Below, one piece after another: positions 1 through 9,724 of a DNA stretch of 16,376 bases (positions are counted from its first letter, which is position 1; every line of letters begins with the position of its first letter). Where the stretch lies: the NCBI GenBank assembly GCA_000697335.1, contig JNEM01006151.1, positions 1 to 16,376 on the forward strand. The letters run 5' to 3'. A program made the position numbers and the translations under genes. The notes beneath the pieces were generated by a model. That model worked only from the letters and a program-made list of their open reading frames with translations. It did no database searches and was not told the origin of the DNA. Source of the stretch: Conidiobolus incongruus B7586. Taxonomy: Eukaryota > Entomophthoromycota > Entomophthoromycetes > Entomophthorales > Conidiobolaceae.

Positions 1-394
1 AGGTGTAGTGGTAGTTAAACTAATATAGTGCAGAGGAAGACTTAATATAAAAGTAGTGTGGCGCAGAACGTGGTAATATAATGTGGCTGTAGCGTGCAAG
101 TGTAAACAAAGTTTAATTAAGCTTCGAACTAGGATGAGTCACCGATATATTAAGATTTATATTAGGTAGTGCCAATATCCTACAATATCGACAGAATATA
201 GTCTCAATCTTAGAAATAGTGTAAAGGTAAAAATAGTAAGAATTGAGAGGAAAAAGAGGAACCTAGTTTATTAGATAATTTAATACTATTTATACAATTA
301 ATTTAACTATATAAGTATAAATTAATCATATAATTTATAGTTAATTGGATTATATAAAGTGTATATAAGAATTTAGAGAACTAGTCTCTTAACA
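1..394 (-). mobile_element. Minus-strand LTR of the local chromovirus family, little decayed, cut by the window edge
   Basis: Read on the minus strand, this block begins TGTTAAGAGACTAG at 394 and runs leftward to base 1. It aligns along its length with the LTRs at 10501-10895 and 15821-16218. Shared landmarks include TAATTAAGCTT near 114-124, GTGCCAATATCCTAC near 168-182 and a TATA-like CTATTTATA at 286-294. The window starts only about four bases short of the expected LTR end. Unlike the other copies it keeps several CpG sites and many CpA/TpG, so it is either younger or escaped the mutational process. If it belongs to a complete element, the internal region lies to the left, outside the window. 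It could also be a solo LTR. Confidence 0.88.
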
Positions 395-779
395 ATAATA
401 ATAATTATATTAATATAATATAAAAAAAAATTAATATAAAAATAATATAATATAAAATATAATAAAATAATATAAAATATAATATATAAATATAAATAAA
501 GTTTAATTAAGCTTTAAATTAAGATAAGTCACTAATATACTAAAATATATATTAAATAGTGTTAATATATTATATTATCAATAGAATATAGTTTCAATTT
601 TAAAAATAATATAAAAATAAAAGATAATAAAAATTAAGAAAAAAACTTAATTTATTAAAAAATTTAATATTATTTATATATTTATTTTAATTATAAAAAT
701 ATAAATTAATTATATAATTTGTAGTTAATTGAAGTATATAGAAATATATATAAGAATTTAAAAAACTAGTTTCTTAACA
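395..779 (-). mobile_element. Second minus-strand LTR copy, almost fully AT-converted
   Basis: This block aligns nearly base for base with 5-394. The differences are overwhelmingly G to A or C to T, leaving long A/T-only runs such as 421-485. The best preserved part is the segment containing TTTAATTAAGCTTTAAATTAAG near 502-523. Its minus-strand start is the TGTTAAGAAACTAG-like end at about 766-779. It directly abuts the first LTR and appears to lack a few bases at its junction side, as expected if the younger copy inserted into the end of this older one. It is a fossil of the same family. Confidence 0.8.
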
Positions 780-2245
780 ATTATATTAATTATAGATATT
801 GATTTAATTATAAATATAATAATTTATTTTAAATTTTATATAACCTTTAAATAAGATATTATTGATATTAAAATTATGAAATCATAATTAAATATTTGAT
901 ATATATATATAAATTTCAAAAAATAAAACTTTTATTTTGATTGAGTTATATTAGACTAATTATGAAATAATGAAGTTATTCAAATTCAATATAAAATTAA
1001 AAAGAAATAACAAATATAAACTTTTTTCAATATTCCAAAATTCTAATTGGATAATTCAATAATTACTCAAAAAAATTAACAATATATAATTAGATTAACA
1101 GATTCAATATTGAAATTCTATTTTTTATTAAGATTTATTATTAGAACAGATATTAATATATAAGTGATAATATATATAATAAAAAAATATTATTTAATTT
1201 AATATTATAATTTCCAAATTTACTTAATTTTATTTGTCTCAATATAGATTATATTTATTAAATTATTAGAAAAAATTTTAAGTTTTCTAAAAAAGAAATT
1301 ATTAATTATCAATTTTTATAGATATTTCATTATGAATTACATTAAATTTTCATTATACAATATGACAATGTGATATAAACAAATTAAAAATTTAATATTT
1401 AAAAACTAAAAAATCACATCATTTCAATAGTTAAAATGATTTTATAAATTAAATTTTGGTGAACATTCTCATTTTATGTAGGACACAATGATACACTGAA
1501 ATAATTCTGAGCAGCACCAGAATTGCTATAATTTTAAAATCAATAATTCGTGAATCTTTTTGTTAGTTGAACAAATTGTGAATTGGTTTGTGTGTGTTCA
1601 TAGTTGAAATATTTGGATCCAATCAACTGGGTCAATTGTATCATTTATAATATTAAAATATAAATGAAAATTTTTAAAGGTCTGAATTTGGTAAGTTCCG
1701 ATAAATGAATCTTATAGTTTGATATTCAAATCTTTTAAAGATTTTACTAATATATATAATTTCAGAATAACTAATATTTTATATATAAATGAACTCTATT
1801 TATGATTAAAACATATTGTGATTAATAATTTTTTCCAAAAAATCTGAAAATTAATTAAACATATCCAATTATTCTTATTTGTTAATAAATAATATAATGA
1901 ATTCAATATTGTGTTATTTATCATATATAATTGGCAATTTTAACATCTATTCAATTGATTCATCATTCAATGATTTATTTTTTTATAAATACCAAATTCG
2001 GATTATTTTTAAAATATTTTTTTTCAAAATATCTTAAATTAGTAATTAATAAAATAAAACAAAATATTTTGACAAGGTCAGATTATACAATTATTTTCAC
2101 TTAAAGCTATATTTTTTATTATAATTTCTATTTCAGATATTTAATATTATACTATTTGTTGTCAAATTTGAGGTATAGATTTGCTGAAAAATATTAGTAT
2201 TTTAAATTATATAAATTCAACATTCCATTACCCAATTAAGAAAGC

Positions 2246-2341
2246 ATGAAAACCAACACAATAACCATTTTATTAGTGGACTTAGCAAGTAACCAACAAT
2301 ATGGAGTGTATAAAGGCGAAGTATATAGAATTCAATTTTAA
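2246..2341 (+). CDS. Possible 31-residue micro-ORF of unknown function
   Basis: An ATG at 2246 opens 31 codons ending in TAA, encoding a peptide that starts MKTNTITILLVDLASNQQYG and ends RIQF. The stretch is richer in G and C than its surroundings and uses a varied codon set (ACC, AAC, GTG, GAC, GGC), unlike the flanking A/T runs. The first 15 residues are moderately hydrophobic but too short to call a signal peptide. I recognise no family. It could be a real short ORF, an exon of an unrecognised gene, a decayed gene remnant or chance. Confidence 0.15.
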   Translation: MKTNTITILLVDLASNQQYGVYKGEVYRIQF

Positions 2342-2747
2342 GGTTAATGGAAATGTTAAATTATTTAATCAAAATCTCATCTCATTTTAAAATTTGAGAA
2401 TTTTGAAACAAGTTATTTAAGGTTTTAGATTTATTGTCATATATTCATATTAATTCAACAACAATATATTAGTGATTTTGAAGAATTTGATTGCTAATTC
2501 CTCAGAATTATTAAGAGTTATTATCCACTAAATTATATTATCAACGTATAATTTGTAATTTTTTTGATTAACATTAAAAAATAAATAAAAAATTTAATAT
2601 ATTAAAAAGTATAAACCATATATTACCTTATGAAATCAAAAACAGGTGAAAAATATCGTGTCATAATTTGTCAACTTAAAAGGCATCTATAATTTATTTT
2701 ACAGAGGTTTAAAACTCACCAAATTCCTGATTTTAATTTATTGTGGT

Positions 2748-2765
2748 AGTGTTCATGAGAACACT
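2748..2765. repeat. Perfect 7-bp inverted repeat with 4-base spacer
   Basis: AGTGTTC and GAACACT flank ATGA. The arms are perfectly complementary and rich in G/C for this neighbourhood. It lies about 380 bp upstream of the CSL start codon. It could be a site for a dimeric regulator or simply a small hairpin. The four-base spacing does not fit a heat-shock element (TTCnnGAA). Confidence 0.35.
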
Positions 2766-2998
2766 GTTTGATTAAGAAAAGATGTCAAACACTATCCATT
2801 CTTTATTAGAGATATTAATTGGTAAAGGAGGTTGATTGGTAGTTTATATAGTTAATATCTGTGTCATACTTTCTTATCGTAATTGCTGCGAGCCTAAAAA
2901 ATTAGGAATAATATGGTTGAAACCTAGTGGTTAATAATAGAAGGTGATGATTTAATAATTAATTGACATGAATAAGAACTAAATATTGATTTGGTAAT

Positions 2999-3009
2999 GG
3001 AATTTCCCA
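2999..3009 (-). promoter_or_regulatory. Candidate CSL/kappaB-like binding site upstream of the CSL gene
   Basis: The plus strand reads GGAATTTCCCA. Its reverse complement, TGGGAAATTCC, contains the CSL core TGGGAA, one base short of the full GTGGGAA, and a perfect match to the kappaB consensus GGGRNNYYCC. CSL proteins of animals and fission yeast recognise GTGGGAA-type sites, and animal RBPJ can bind overlapping kappaB elements. It lies about 140 bp before the start of a CSL gene, which suggests possible autoregulation. This is inference from one short match. Confidence 0.3.
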
Positions 3010-3103
3010 TGGATCTTATCAAATTAAATTGGTCATTTTAACTAAATTATGTTCAGTTCTTTTTTATTTTAATCTTTTTGACTGTTTTAATTTTTTAACT
3101 TTA

Positions 3104-3115
3104 TCTTCCCCCCTC
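3104..3115 (+). promoter_or_regulatory. Pyrimidine-rich tract before the CSL start
   Basis: TCTTCCCCCCTC is an isolated C-rich pyrimidine tract about 30 bases before the ATG at 3147, in a region otherwise nearly free of C runs. Such CT blocks are common close to fungal transcription starts. No clear TATA box at a fixed distance is evident. Confidence 0.3.
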
Positions 3116-3146
3116 ATTATCATAATTTTGTTATTATTAATTGAAT

Positions 3147-5030
3147 ATGGATCATCTTTTAAATTCTTATGATGATGACGATGAAGTAATATATCTTCCA
3201 TTTAAAAAGACAAAATTTTCAAGCTCTCAAACAGAATCTAATTCCTCAAATGAAACTTCTAAATTATCAAGGTCAAAGTATCCTACTATGAGTATTAAAA
3301 ACATAATTTCTTCTCGTTCTCCTTCTCCTAAACATACTTATAATACTTCTGACCCTTATCATTCAGACAGTTTTAGGAATGATCAAGAGTTGGATTATCA
3401 TAGCCTTCGTTACCTTTCAACGAGCTATCAATCTTCTCCTTATCATTTTAGTTCGAACTTTGCTTCAATTCCAGATCCTTTACAAGAACCTTCCAGGTGG
3501 CAGCGTCATTGTATTTCTTCTATTAAGAATTTGCTCTTTTCGGACTCTTCCCGTTCCGAGTATTTGGGTTTACAAACTGCTCGAAATATGACTCAAGTTT
3601 CTTGCTATTTAGTTACAGTTGCTCAAAAGTCATACGGCTCAGAGAAGAGATATCTGAATCCACCGCCTATTGTTACGGTTACACCACCTGTTAACCCACT
3701 TTTAAATACTCCCAAAATGAGTTCCGTGGATTTGACTATTTTAAACGAATCCGGACAGGATATTATCACTCAAAATTCACTACTTCACAATAATTTAGCA
3801 ATTTTTAAGACTTTACACATTGCCAATAACAGTAATAGTAGTAATGGTAATGATGGAGCTAAAACTGATAAGTCTAAAAGTTTTCGATTGAAAATTCAAT
3901 TACATCATCATACAACCGTGTCCAATCTGCTGCAACGACCGCATTCAGGAAATTATATGGAATATTTGCCTATGATGGCCAATCATGATATTTCTACCAC
4001 CAAATCAGATCCATTTGCAACATTCTTGACCGATTCTATTCCCATTATCTCCAAGCCATCCAAGAAAAGCTTCAACCAAACCCTCAAATCTCCCAGTTGC
4101 ATCTATTCTGGCTCAACCGTTTCTTTATTCAACCGCATCAATCACCAAACCTTCCGCACGCAGTACCTCAACATTCAAAACAACAAGATGTGTGCCAAGG
4201 TTAATTTCTGGTCGCCATTCATCATCAAACTATACAACGGAAGTGGTCACAATGTCAATCGCTACAACCACGCATCTATCATTTCCTACAAATCATGTGT
4301 TACCTTAACCGATCCGAGATCCGGTATGACATTTGGACCATTTATTCTATTGAAGGTTGAAAAGAATCAAATTTTGCATGATGCTCAAGGTCCTGTGACT
4401 CAACTTCAGAAAGTTGCACTTCGCTCATTTAACCCTAATCACACTAAACCTTCGGACGTTCCTACTTACTTGGCAACTAAGAAACCCAGTATGACTGATA
4501 GCTATGCAGATTCATCATCTTCCCAAGCTACGTCCACATTGCCCATTGTTTTAAGTGCAATTAACACCCATGACAATGGGTTCGTCAATTCATGCACAGT
4601 GGAAGACCACCACTACTGGACACTGGTGAATATCACCCGACTTGATTTCATCTACTCGTCCGAAGCAAATCCCAATATTACTACTATTTCACCGTTCCCA
4701 ATCCTCACCACCAAGCCTCGACTCCAAGACAATGTCAGAGAGCTACTGATTGACTACCAATTCCCGCAAGATCTCAACAACCTCCAAGTATGGATAGGGT
4801 GCTGCGGTCCCATTACCTCCACCACAGTCACTGACAAAACTGTAACATATTCCTTACCTCCGACCAATTATATCCTCGGGGAGAATTTTTCCAACTACAG
4901 CGACCCTTCAACACCGTTGAACCTACCCATATTTTTGATCAATCATTCAGGAGTGATTTATCATACGAAATACTTTTTGAATTTGAGAGTTAACGAACGA
5001 AGAGAAATTATTATGACACAAATTATTTAA
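3147..5030 (+). CDS. CSL: CSL-family (CBF1/RBPJ, Su(H), LAG-1) DNA-binding transcription factor
   Basis: Single-exon gene for 627 residues. The ATG at 3147 has A at -3 and G at +4, and an in-frame TAA ends at 3140. Residues 1-140 are a Ser/Asn-rich, probably disordered tail with an early acidic run. The Rel-like N-terminal domain follows (about 142-300), with AQKSYGSEKRYLNPPP at 159-174 matching the DNA-contacting SYGNEKRFFCPPP signature of animal CSL. The beta-trefoil domain (about 301-500) holds ISKPSKK at 301-307, SLFNRINHQTFRTQYL at 326-341 and KVEKNQILHDAQGPVTQLQK at 403-422. A C-terminal IPT/TIG-like domain spans about 512-615 (VWIGCCGP, HSGVIYHTKYFLNLRV). Loops near 225-290 and 430-485 are longer than in animals. 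Fungi lack Notch, so it should act as a nuclear regulator binding GTGGGAA-type sites, like fission-yeast Cbf11/Cbf12. Which of these two fungal CSL classes it belongs to is unresolved. MED23 follows on the same strand. Confidence 0.95.
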   Translation: MDHLLNSYDDDDEVIYLPFKKTKFSSSQTESNSSNETSKLSRSKYPTMSIKNIISSRSPSPKHTYNTSDPYHSDSFRNDQELDYHSLRYLSTSYQSSPYHFSSNFASIPDPLQEPSRWQRHCISSIKNLLFSDSSRSEYLGLQTARNMTQVSCYLVTVAQKSYGSEKRYLNPPPIVTVTPPVNPLLNTPKMSSVDLTILNESGQDIITQNSLLHNNLAIFKTLHIANNSNSSNGNDGAKTDKSKSFRLKIQLHHHTTVSNLLQRPHSGNYMEYLPMMANHDISTTKSDPFATFLTDSIPIISKPSKKSFNQTLKSPSCIYSGSTVSLFNRINHQTFRTQYLNIQNNKMCAKVNFWSPFIIKLYNGSGHNVNRYNHASIISYKSCVTLTDPRSGMTFGPFILLKVEKNQILHDAQGPVTQLQKVALRSFNPNHTKPSDVPTYLATKKPSMTDSYADSSSSQATSTLPIVLSAINTHDNGFVNSCTVEDHHYWTLVNITRLDFIYSSEANPNITTISPFPILTTKPRLQDNVRELLIDYQFPQDLNNLQVWIGCCGPITSTTVTDKTVTYSLPPTNYILGENFSNYSDPSTPLNLPIFLINHSGVIYHTKYFLNLRVNERREIIMTQII

Positions 5031-5084
5031 ATCCATTTTATATGTATACATATTTAATCATATATTTATAATTATAATTTTCAA

Positions 5085-5090
5085 AATAAA
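5085..5090 (+). terminator. Possible poly(A) signal of the CSL gene
   Basis: AATAAA lies 55 bases after the CSL stop codon, preceded by TATGTATA near 5041, which resembles a yeast-type efficiency element. In sequence this AT-rich, chance matches are likely. Confidence 0.3.
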
Positions 5091-5306
5091 ATTAAATATT
5101 TATTATAAATTTTATTTCAAATTCAATATTTTGAATAATATATGATATTGAAATAAATTTTTATTTAATTAGATATTCATTAGATGATTGACTCTCTTAT
5201 TAATCCCATAATATAAAAATTCAATTGATATTAATATAAATTTAATTTTAAAGTCACAATACCATTTTGATCAAAACTCAGTAATTGATCTAATAATAAA
5301 ACTATA

Positions 5307-8300
5307 ATGACAACAGAAACTTGGCTAAGTTGTAGGATTTATCTCAACCAGCTGGATCCCAATACTCCTCACATCTATCCTCTTTACATTATTCTAAATT
5401 CTCATCCCAATATCAATATATCTATTAAATCACCTCATAAGAAACTCAGTGCTTATGAATTAATTAACAAAATATTAGAGTTATTAGACACTAAAAAATA
5501 TTTATTATTTTTAAAGAGTTGTCACTTCGTCAGCTACTTCCTAGGAGTTTTAAATACTGGCGATATTACCAAATCCGAATTGATCCAAATCGTCCAAAAG
5601 TTAGTATCCAAGGTAAACAGTTTACCCAAGGTCATGACTTCGAGGGAGACCGTATGTATGGGCGGTGTCATTCAGATTCTCTATCGACTGGCGAATGGCT
5701 CTGATAGAATGGGAAATAAATCGATTTTAGGAGCTTTAGAAATTGGAATGGCTTTGGTAAGTGATTGAATATTTGTTAAATTTATTTATTAATTAATTTT
5801 TTTTCTTTAGAATAATTTTCAAAATTTGCATTGGAAATTTGGGAGTTTTAAAAAGTATTTGGATAGGAAGTTAAAGGATTTAAATTGGATTGTCAATGGA
5901 ATAGGTAATCAATTTAATCATTTATTTCTAAAATCTTCCAACCTAAATTTCTCATATAGATTCTAACTTTCCTCTTATTTCTCAATGGAATCGCGATCAT
6001 GAAATTCTACCTTTAGAATTCAACAATTTAGAGTCATCAGCTAAAGATACCTTGCTATATGAGTCCAACTTAGAAAATCAATTGCAGAATTTAATTAATC
6101 AGGGTGCTCCAATTACTGAAATTAAAGATTTGTTGCAAGCTAATCATCACACGCTACAGGATTATTCGTTATTGCCCTTTATGATCAAAAAGATGCGTTC
6201 TATACTGACAAAGTCTAAACGCGTACTGGATTACGTCCCTGAGTCTAATAGAGATCCCAATTTGGATGTCGCCGGAGATATTTCAGTACCTATAAAGACG
6301 CCCCGAAATTTTAATTTCCTCTACGGTGCTTTGGAATTGGCTGATCAGTTGTATTGGTTAGTGACCATTGAAAATATTACATTACACCAATTGGTCAAGG
6401 GACTTTATGATCAAGTATTCGTACCACAAGGATCGTTCGTATCGCCCGTGGAAAAAGATAATTTCATCTTGTGGTGGATTGTTCAGTTGTTCTATATCGA
6501 TTATATTGCTAATAATGTCATGCCTCAGGATTTCCAGGGCGATCAAACAATTTTTACTCAAATGGTTGCACTTTACAACCCTACTCAAGTCCTGTCGAAA
6601 GATGGCTGCTATCTCAGAGATTTGGCACTCCAATGTGCAATGGCACTTCAGAGTGCGAATATTCCGGATCGTAGCGGCCTCAAACGTAGACACCCCACGC
6701 TAATTACAGCGATTCCATATTCGCAGATGTGTACAGCGATCCAGAGTTATTTCAATACCAATTTCAAATTGAAATCTACGGATCCTAATATTTTTATGAA
6801 TTTATCGGAGCAGGACTTGCATAGAATTTCGATTACGAGTTTGTCTAGAAAGAGTATGGTGCCAATTACCATGTATGTGTCCCTAGTACCTAATCACCAT
6901 TTCGAGTTCTTAGGTGCTGGATTTTTGGAGGCCAAGTTTTTGAAGGGTAACAGTATCAGCAGCGATACTATTGACTTTATGAATATTGGCGCTAAGCAAG
7001 AATTACTCTCCTTGATTTATAGTATGATGTTGGATTTGAAGAAGGGACCATGTCTTCCTCAAGGTCGTTCCAAGGATATTACATGTGTATCACCTCATGT
7101 CCTCGATGCAGTATTTAAATTGGTATACAGTGCACCTCACTCCGTCGAATTGATTCTAGAAACTATGTTACAATCTCTGAACGAGTGTGATCAATCCATC
7201 AATACTCCAATGTACTCACCTCAACTAGTTCCATTGACTTGGAGACACACTGTATTACAATTATTAACTCATCGTCTTTTGAGATATTTGAAAAATATCA
7301 AATTCCCCAGTTTAATCCCCACTTATATCAAGAACCAGTTGAATATAGAGACTCATTTCCATCTTTATTCCGAAATTGAAACATTCGCTATTGGTGCTCT
7401 AAATATTCATCACCAGTTGCAGCATTTAGAGCATTTCTTACCATTACATGCGTCGACACCCGTCGTCTGGTTCGAATCCAATTCTATGTTGGCACGAATT
7501 GCGGTGATGAAGCTTGCACGTACCATTAATACTATAGGCTTGACTAAATCCAACTTCTCACTGGTGCCAACATTCCTCACTAATTTGCATAGGTACCAGC
7601 TTCACTTTTCCGAAAGAACCCTAAGGTTTTTCCCGCCCATTATGCAAAATTTCTTTACTGAACAACCACTAACCAAACCTAATGCTCCCAGCTTGACCGA
7701 TGTGGTGAATTTTGTGAACCAGAGCGCCAATATCTACTCTAACTTTACTCAGCCTAACGCTAATTCTATGACCACTTTGGCTTCAATGTTCGGTCATCCC
7801 AACACCATGGAATATTTCTTACCGACACTGTGGAAAGCCACCTGGAGCGATCAAACATTCAAGAAGGAGCAGTGGGAGTTGATTCGTCCCATTTTAGTAT
7901 CGTTTGGCCCCAGTTACAAATACGATAATACATGCACTCTAATCTGGTATATTTTATTTAGCCATAAAGATGACGAAGATGCTACTCAGGCTTATAAGCG
8001 TGTAGCCCAATGGATTTTCGAATATCAGTTAATTTCGTTGCATCATGTGATCTTTACACTCGCTTGTCATCATTCTGTGACGGATAGTGATCCATCTTTG
8101 CAGAAAACACGATGGGATTTGACAAGATATTTACTCTTCAGTTGTCAGCATCTCATTAGTCGATATAAATTCTGGTCGGAGTTGAACATTTCTCACAGAA
8201 TTTGGAAGGAGGATGACTTTCATACTAAGTACCAGACCTATTTAGACAAGTATCCAGAATTTTTCGAGTATGAACAATTCTGGTACGAAGGTAAACCTCC

Positions 8301-9690
8301 TTCCAAGACCTTTTCGCCCACCTTGACTCCTTCGGTCCAGATTCGACTCCCCATGTACTATAGCCACGATTTGGTCAGATTAGTCCAATGTCTTGAACCA
8401 GTGTTCAGTGGTTGGATCGAACATGCTCAAGTAGCTCTTCTCATTCGATTTTTGTCGACTTATTCCGATTTAGTTCGTATGCACCCTCTAAGCTTTGGCT
8501 TAGTATTCGATACTATTCATTATTTTAGCGACTGTGAATGGTTCCACTCGTCGGCAATTCGTCAATTGATCCAAGCTCTGAATCCAGCTGACTATGCTTT
8601 TAATCCCACATTCCGTGAATATATCTGGTCGGACAAAGCGCCCGACGCTAGCTCCTACACCCTAGACTACTTCAAAAAGAGTCTATCCCGCGTAGTCGAC
8701 AGTTTTGACCCAGGCAACAATTTCTTCGACCATGACGCATCATTACCACCGCGCCAGTATCGTGAAATTTCGAACCCGGTCCTATTCGCAATCCGCCAGA
8801 GTCAATTAGAAATTTTGGGATGTCCTTTATCAGCTGACCAAAAGGTGGCGAAATTGTTAGAACTTGTGACAATACAGCAGTCTCTTGGTACGTCCAATTC
8901 GCCATCTATGACAACTTCGAGAGATTTCCATAGTTTGGCATTGATTATTGCTGGTTTACCGTTCCAGGACTATGTCGTACCCATTTTGAACCACTGCGCT
9001 CACATTTTGCAACTTGGTGATATTTGTAAGATGGGACCAACAATGCCTGTGAATCTTGCTAGAGATCCTGACTATCAATTAAAATTTGCAATTGATCGTT
9101 TGAAGGATGAGGATGAACTTTTCAAATGGCCTTTCAAACTCGAAGAATTGGGAAATCAACTCCTAATTCAGGATGATTTCATCCATTCTGTACTGTTGAC
9201 ACCTCATACTATAGCTATTGGTAATTTTATCGCAACGAGTATCTCGAACTATTTAACCTTGTTCCATGCGCTCATTCACCACTCCAATTACTTTGTTTTG
9301 AATCATTTTGTTGCTGCTCTGAACAATATCCACACACTCATTTATTCCGATCGCCAACTTTTAATCATCTGCGCACTACTTGGTCCCCTATTACATCGTC
9401 TCAAAACCGACCCCATCGCCTTGGAAATGACCCTAATATGCATCGCCAGTTGCATTGACCACTTCTTCACAATTCAACCGAACCTCCGTTATAACACTCC
9501 AGCACTCGATCTCGTCGCTGCATTCCTTCATCATCTTAAGTATTTTGTGGTGAAGGATTTGGGACAGGAATTTACAAATGGCACAATGGGATTTTTGAAA
9601 CTTCGAGCACTTTTGAATCAGATTCAATTAAAATTTCGACTCAATGGTACTGATCATGAATTAGTGGACTGTCTGGTTGATTTGGTATAA
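5307..9690 (+). CDS. MED23: Mediator complex subunit 23 (three exons, 1424 residues)
   Basis: Exons are 5307-5756, 5811-5904 and 5960-9690. Together they make 4275 bases, giving 1424 residues plus stop, close to human MED23 (about 1368). The start ATG has A at -3. The third exon is uninterrupted for over 1200 codons. Family assignment rests on ordered matches to animal MED23 recalled from memory: DDFHTKYQTYLDKYPEFF at about 933-950 (human NDWHTKHMNYHKKYPEKL), SVQIRLPMYY at 973-982, an FDTIHYF block near 1030, SNPVLFAIRQSQLEILG near 1135-1150, WPFKLEELG near 1240 and FLHHLKYF near 1370. It is an all-helical repeat-like protein without catalytic motifs or membrane segments. MED23 sits in the Mediator tail and relays activator signals to RNA polymerase II in the nucleus. 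It lies 276 bp downstream of the CSL gene on the same strand, with an independent promoter presumed. Absence of MED23 from well-studied yeasts makes its presence informative for taxonomy. Confidence 0.92.
5757..5810 (+). other. MED23: MED23 intron 1 (54 bp, phase 0)
   Basis: Donor GTAAGT at 5757 and acceptor TTTCTTTAG ending at 5810, preceded by a run of eight T. Exon 1 contributes exactly 150 codons, and reading resumes with AATAATTTTCAAAAT (NNFQN). Unspliced, the frame would stop a few codons past the donor. A weak branch candidate is TTAAT near 5790. Confidence 0.9.
5905..5959 (+). other. MED23: MED23 intron 2 (55 bp, phase 1)
   Basis: Donor GTAATC at 5905 and acceptor CATATAG ending at 5959, with a branch-like CTAAA about 20 bases upstream of the acceptor. 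Exon 2 (5811-5904) is 94 bases, 31 codons plus one base. The split codon G|AT gives Asp182, and the frame continues through SNFPLISQWNRDHEILPLEF into the long third exon. Confidence 0.88.
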
Positions 9691-9718
9691 TCGGAGTTAG
9701 TAAAATAATAGATTCTGT

Positions 9719-9724
9719 AATAAA
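9719..9724 (+). terminator. Possible poly(A) signal of MED23
   Basis: AATAAA occurs 28 bases after the MED23 stop codon, a plausible position for 3'-end formation. The AT-rich background lowers its value as evidence. Confidence 0.35.

Larger units (their letters stand above)
780..3146. other. AT-rich host intergenic region upstream of the CSL gene
   Basis: No gene or RNA could be confidently recognised on either strand. Open frames here are short. Composition is mostly A/T, with slightly GC-richer patches at about 1480-1640, 2230-2350 and 2740-3010. CpA and TpG are frequent, in contrast to the neighbouring retroelements, so this does not look like decayed LTR sequence. It holds a 31-codon ORF at 2246-2341, a 7-bp inverted repeat at 2748-2765, a kappaB/CSL-like site at 2999-3009 and a pyrimidine tract at 3104-3115. 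The stretch nearest 3146 probably contains the CSL promoter and 5' UTR. Confidence 0.6.

Noticed and set aside
1103-1114. TTCAATATTGAA palindrome as a regulatory site
   Set aside because: Twelve-base A/T-rich palindromes are expected by chance in DNA of this composition. It is kept only as part of the recurring-word observation.
2893-2906. CCTAAAAAATTAGG inverted repeat as a terminator or operator
   Set aside because: The arms are only five bases and mostly A/T, and no supporting context is present.
2915-2924. GGTTGAAACC as a tRNA B box
   Set aside because: It lacks the invariant C of the motif, and no cloverleaf or A box could be drawn upstream.
3141-3146. TTG at 3141 as the start of the CSL protein
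   Set aside because: A eukaryotic gene should start at ATG. The ATG at 3147 is two codons on, with A at -3 and G at +4, so 3147 was chosen.
5307-5768. A separate 153-residue gene ending at 5768
   Set aside because: The GTAAGT donor at 5757, two short introns and continuous frame join it to the long downstream exon as the N terminus of MED23.
6382-6693. Antisense open frame of 103 codons inside MED23
   Set aside because: It lies fully opposite a well-supported coding exon, has no recognisable domain and looks like a shadow of the sense frame. The shorter antisense frames at 8672-8905 and 9433-9627 were rejected for the same reason.
7469-7479. GGTTCGAATCC, a perfect tRNA B-box word
   Set aside because: It falls inside MED23 coding sequence (VVWFESNSM), the flanking bases do not form a T-arm stem beyond a few pairs, and no A box or acceptor stem is seen.
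6052-9690. A stand-alone gene starting with TTG at 6052
   Set aside because: The frame extends upstream to 5960 and continues through spliced exons. TTG at 6052 is an internal leucine codon.
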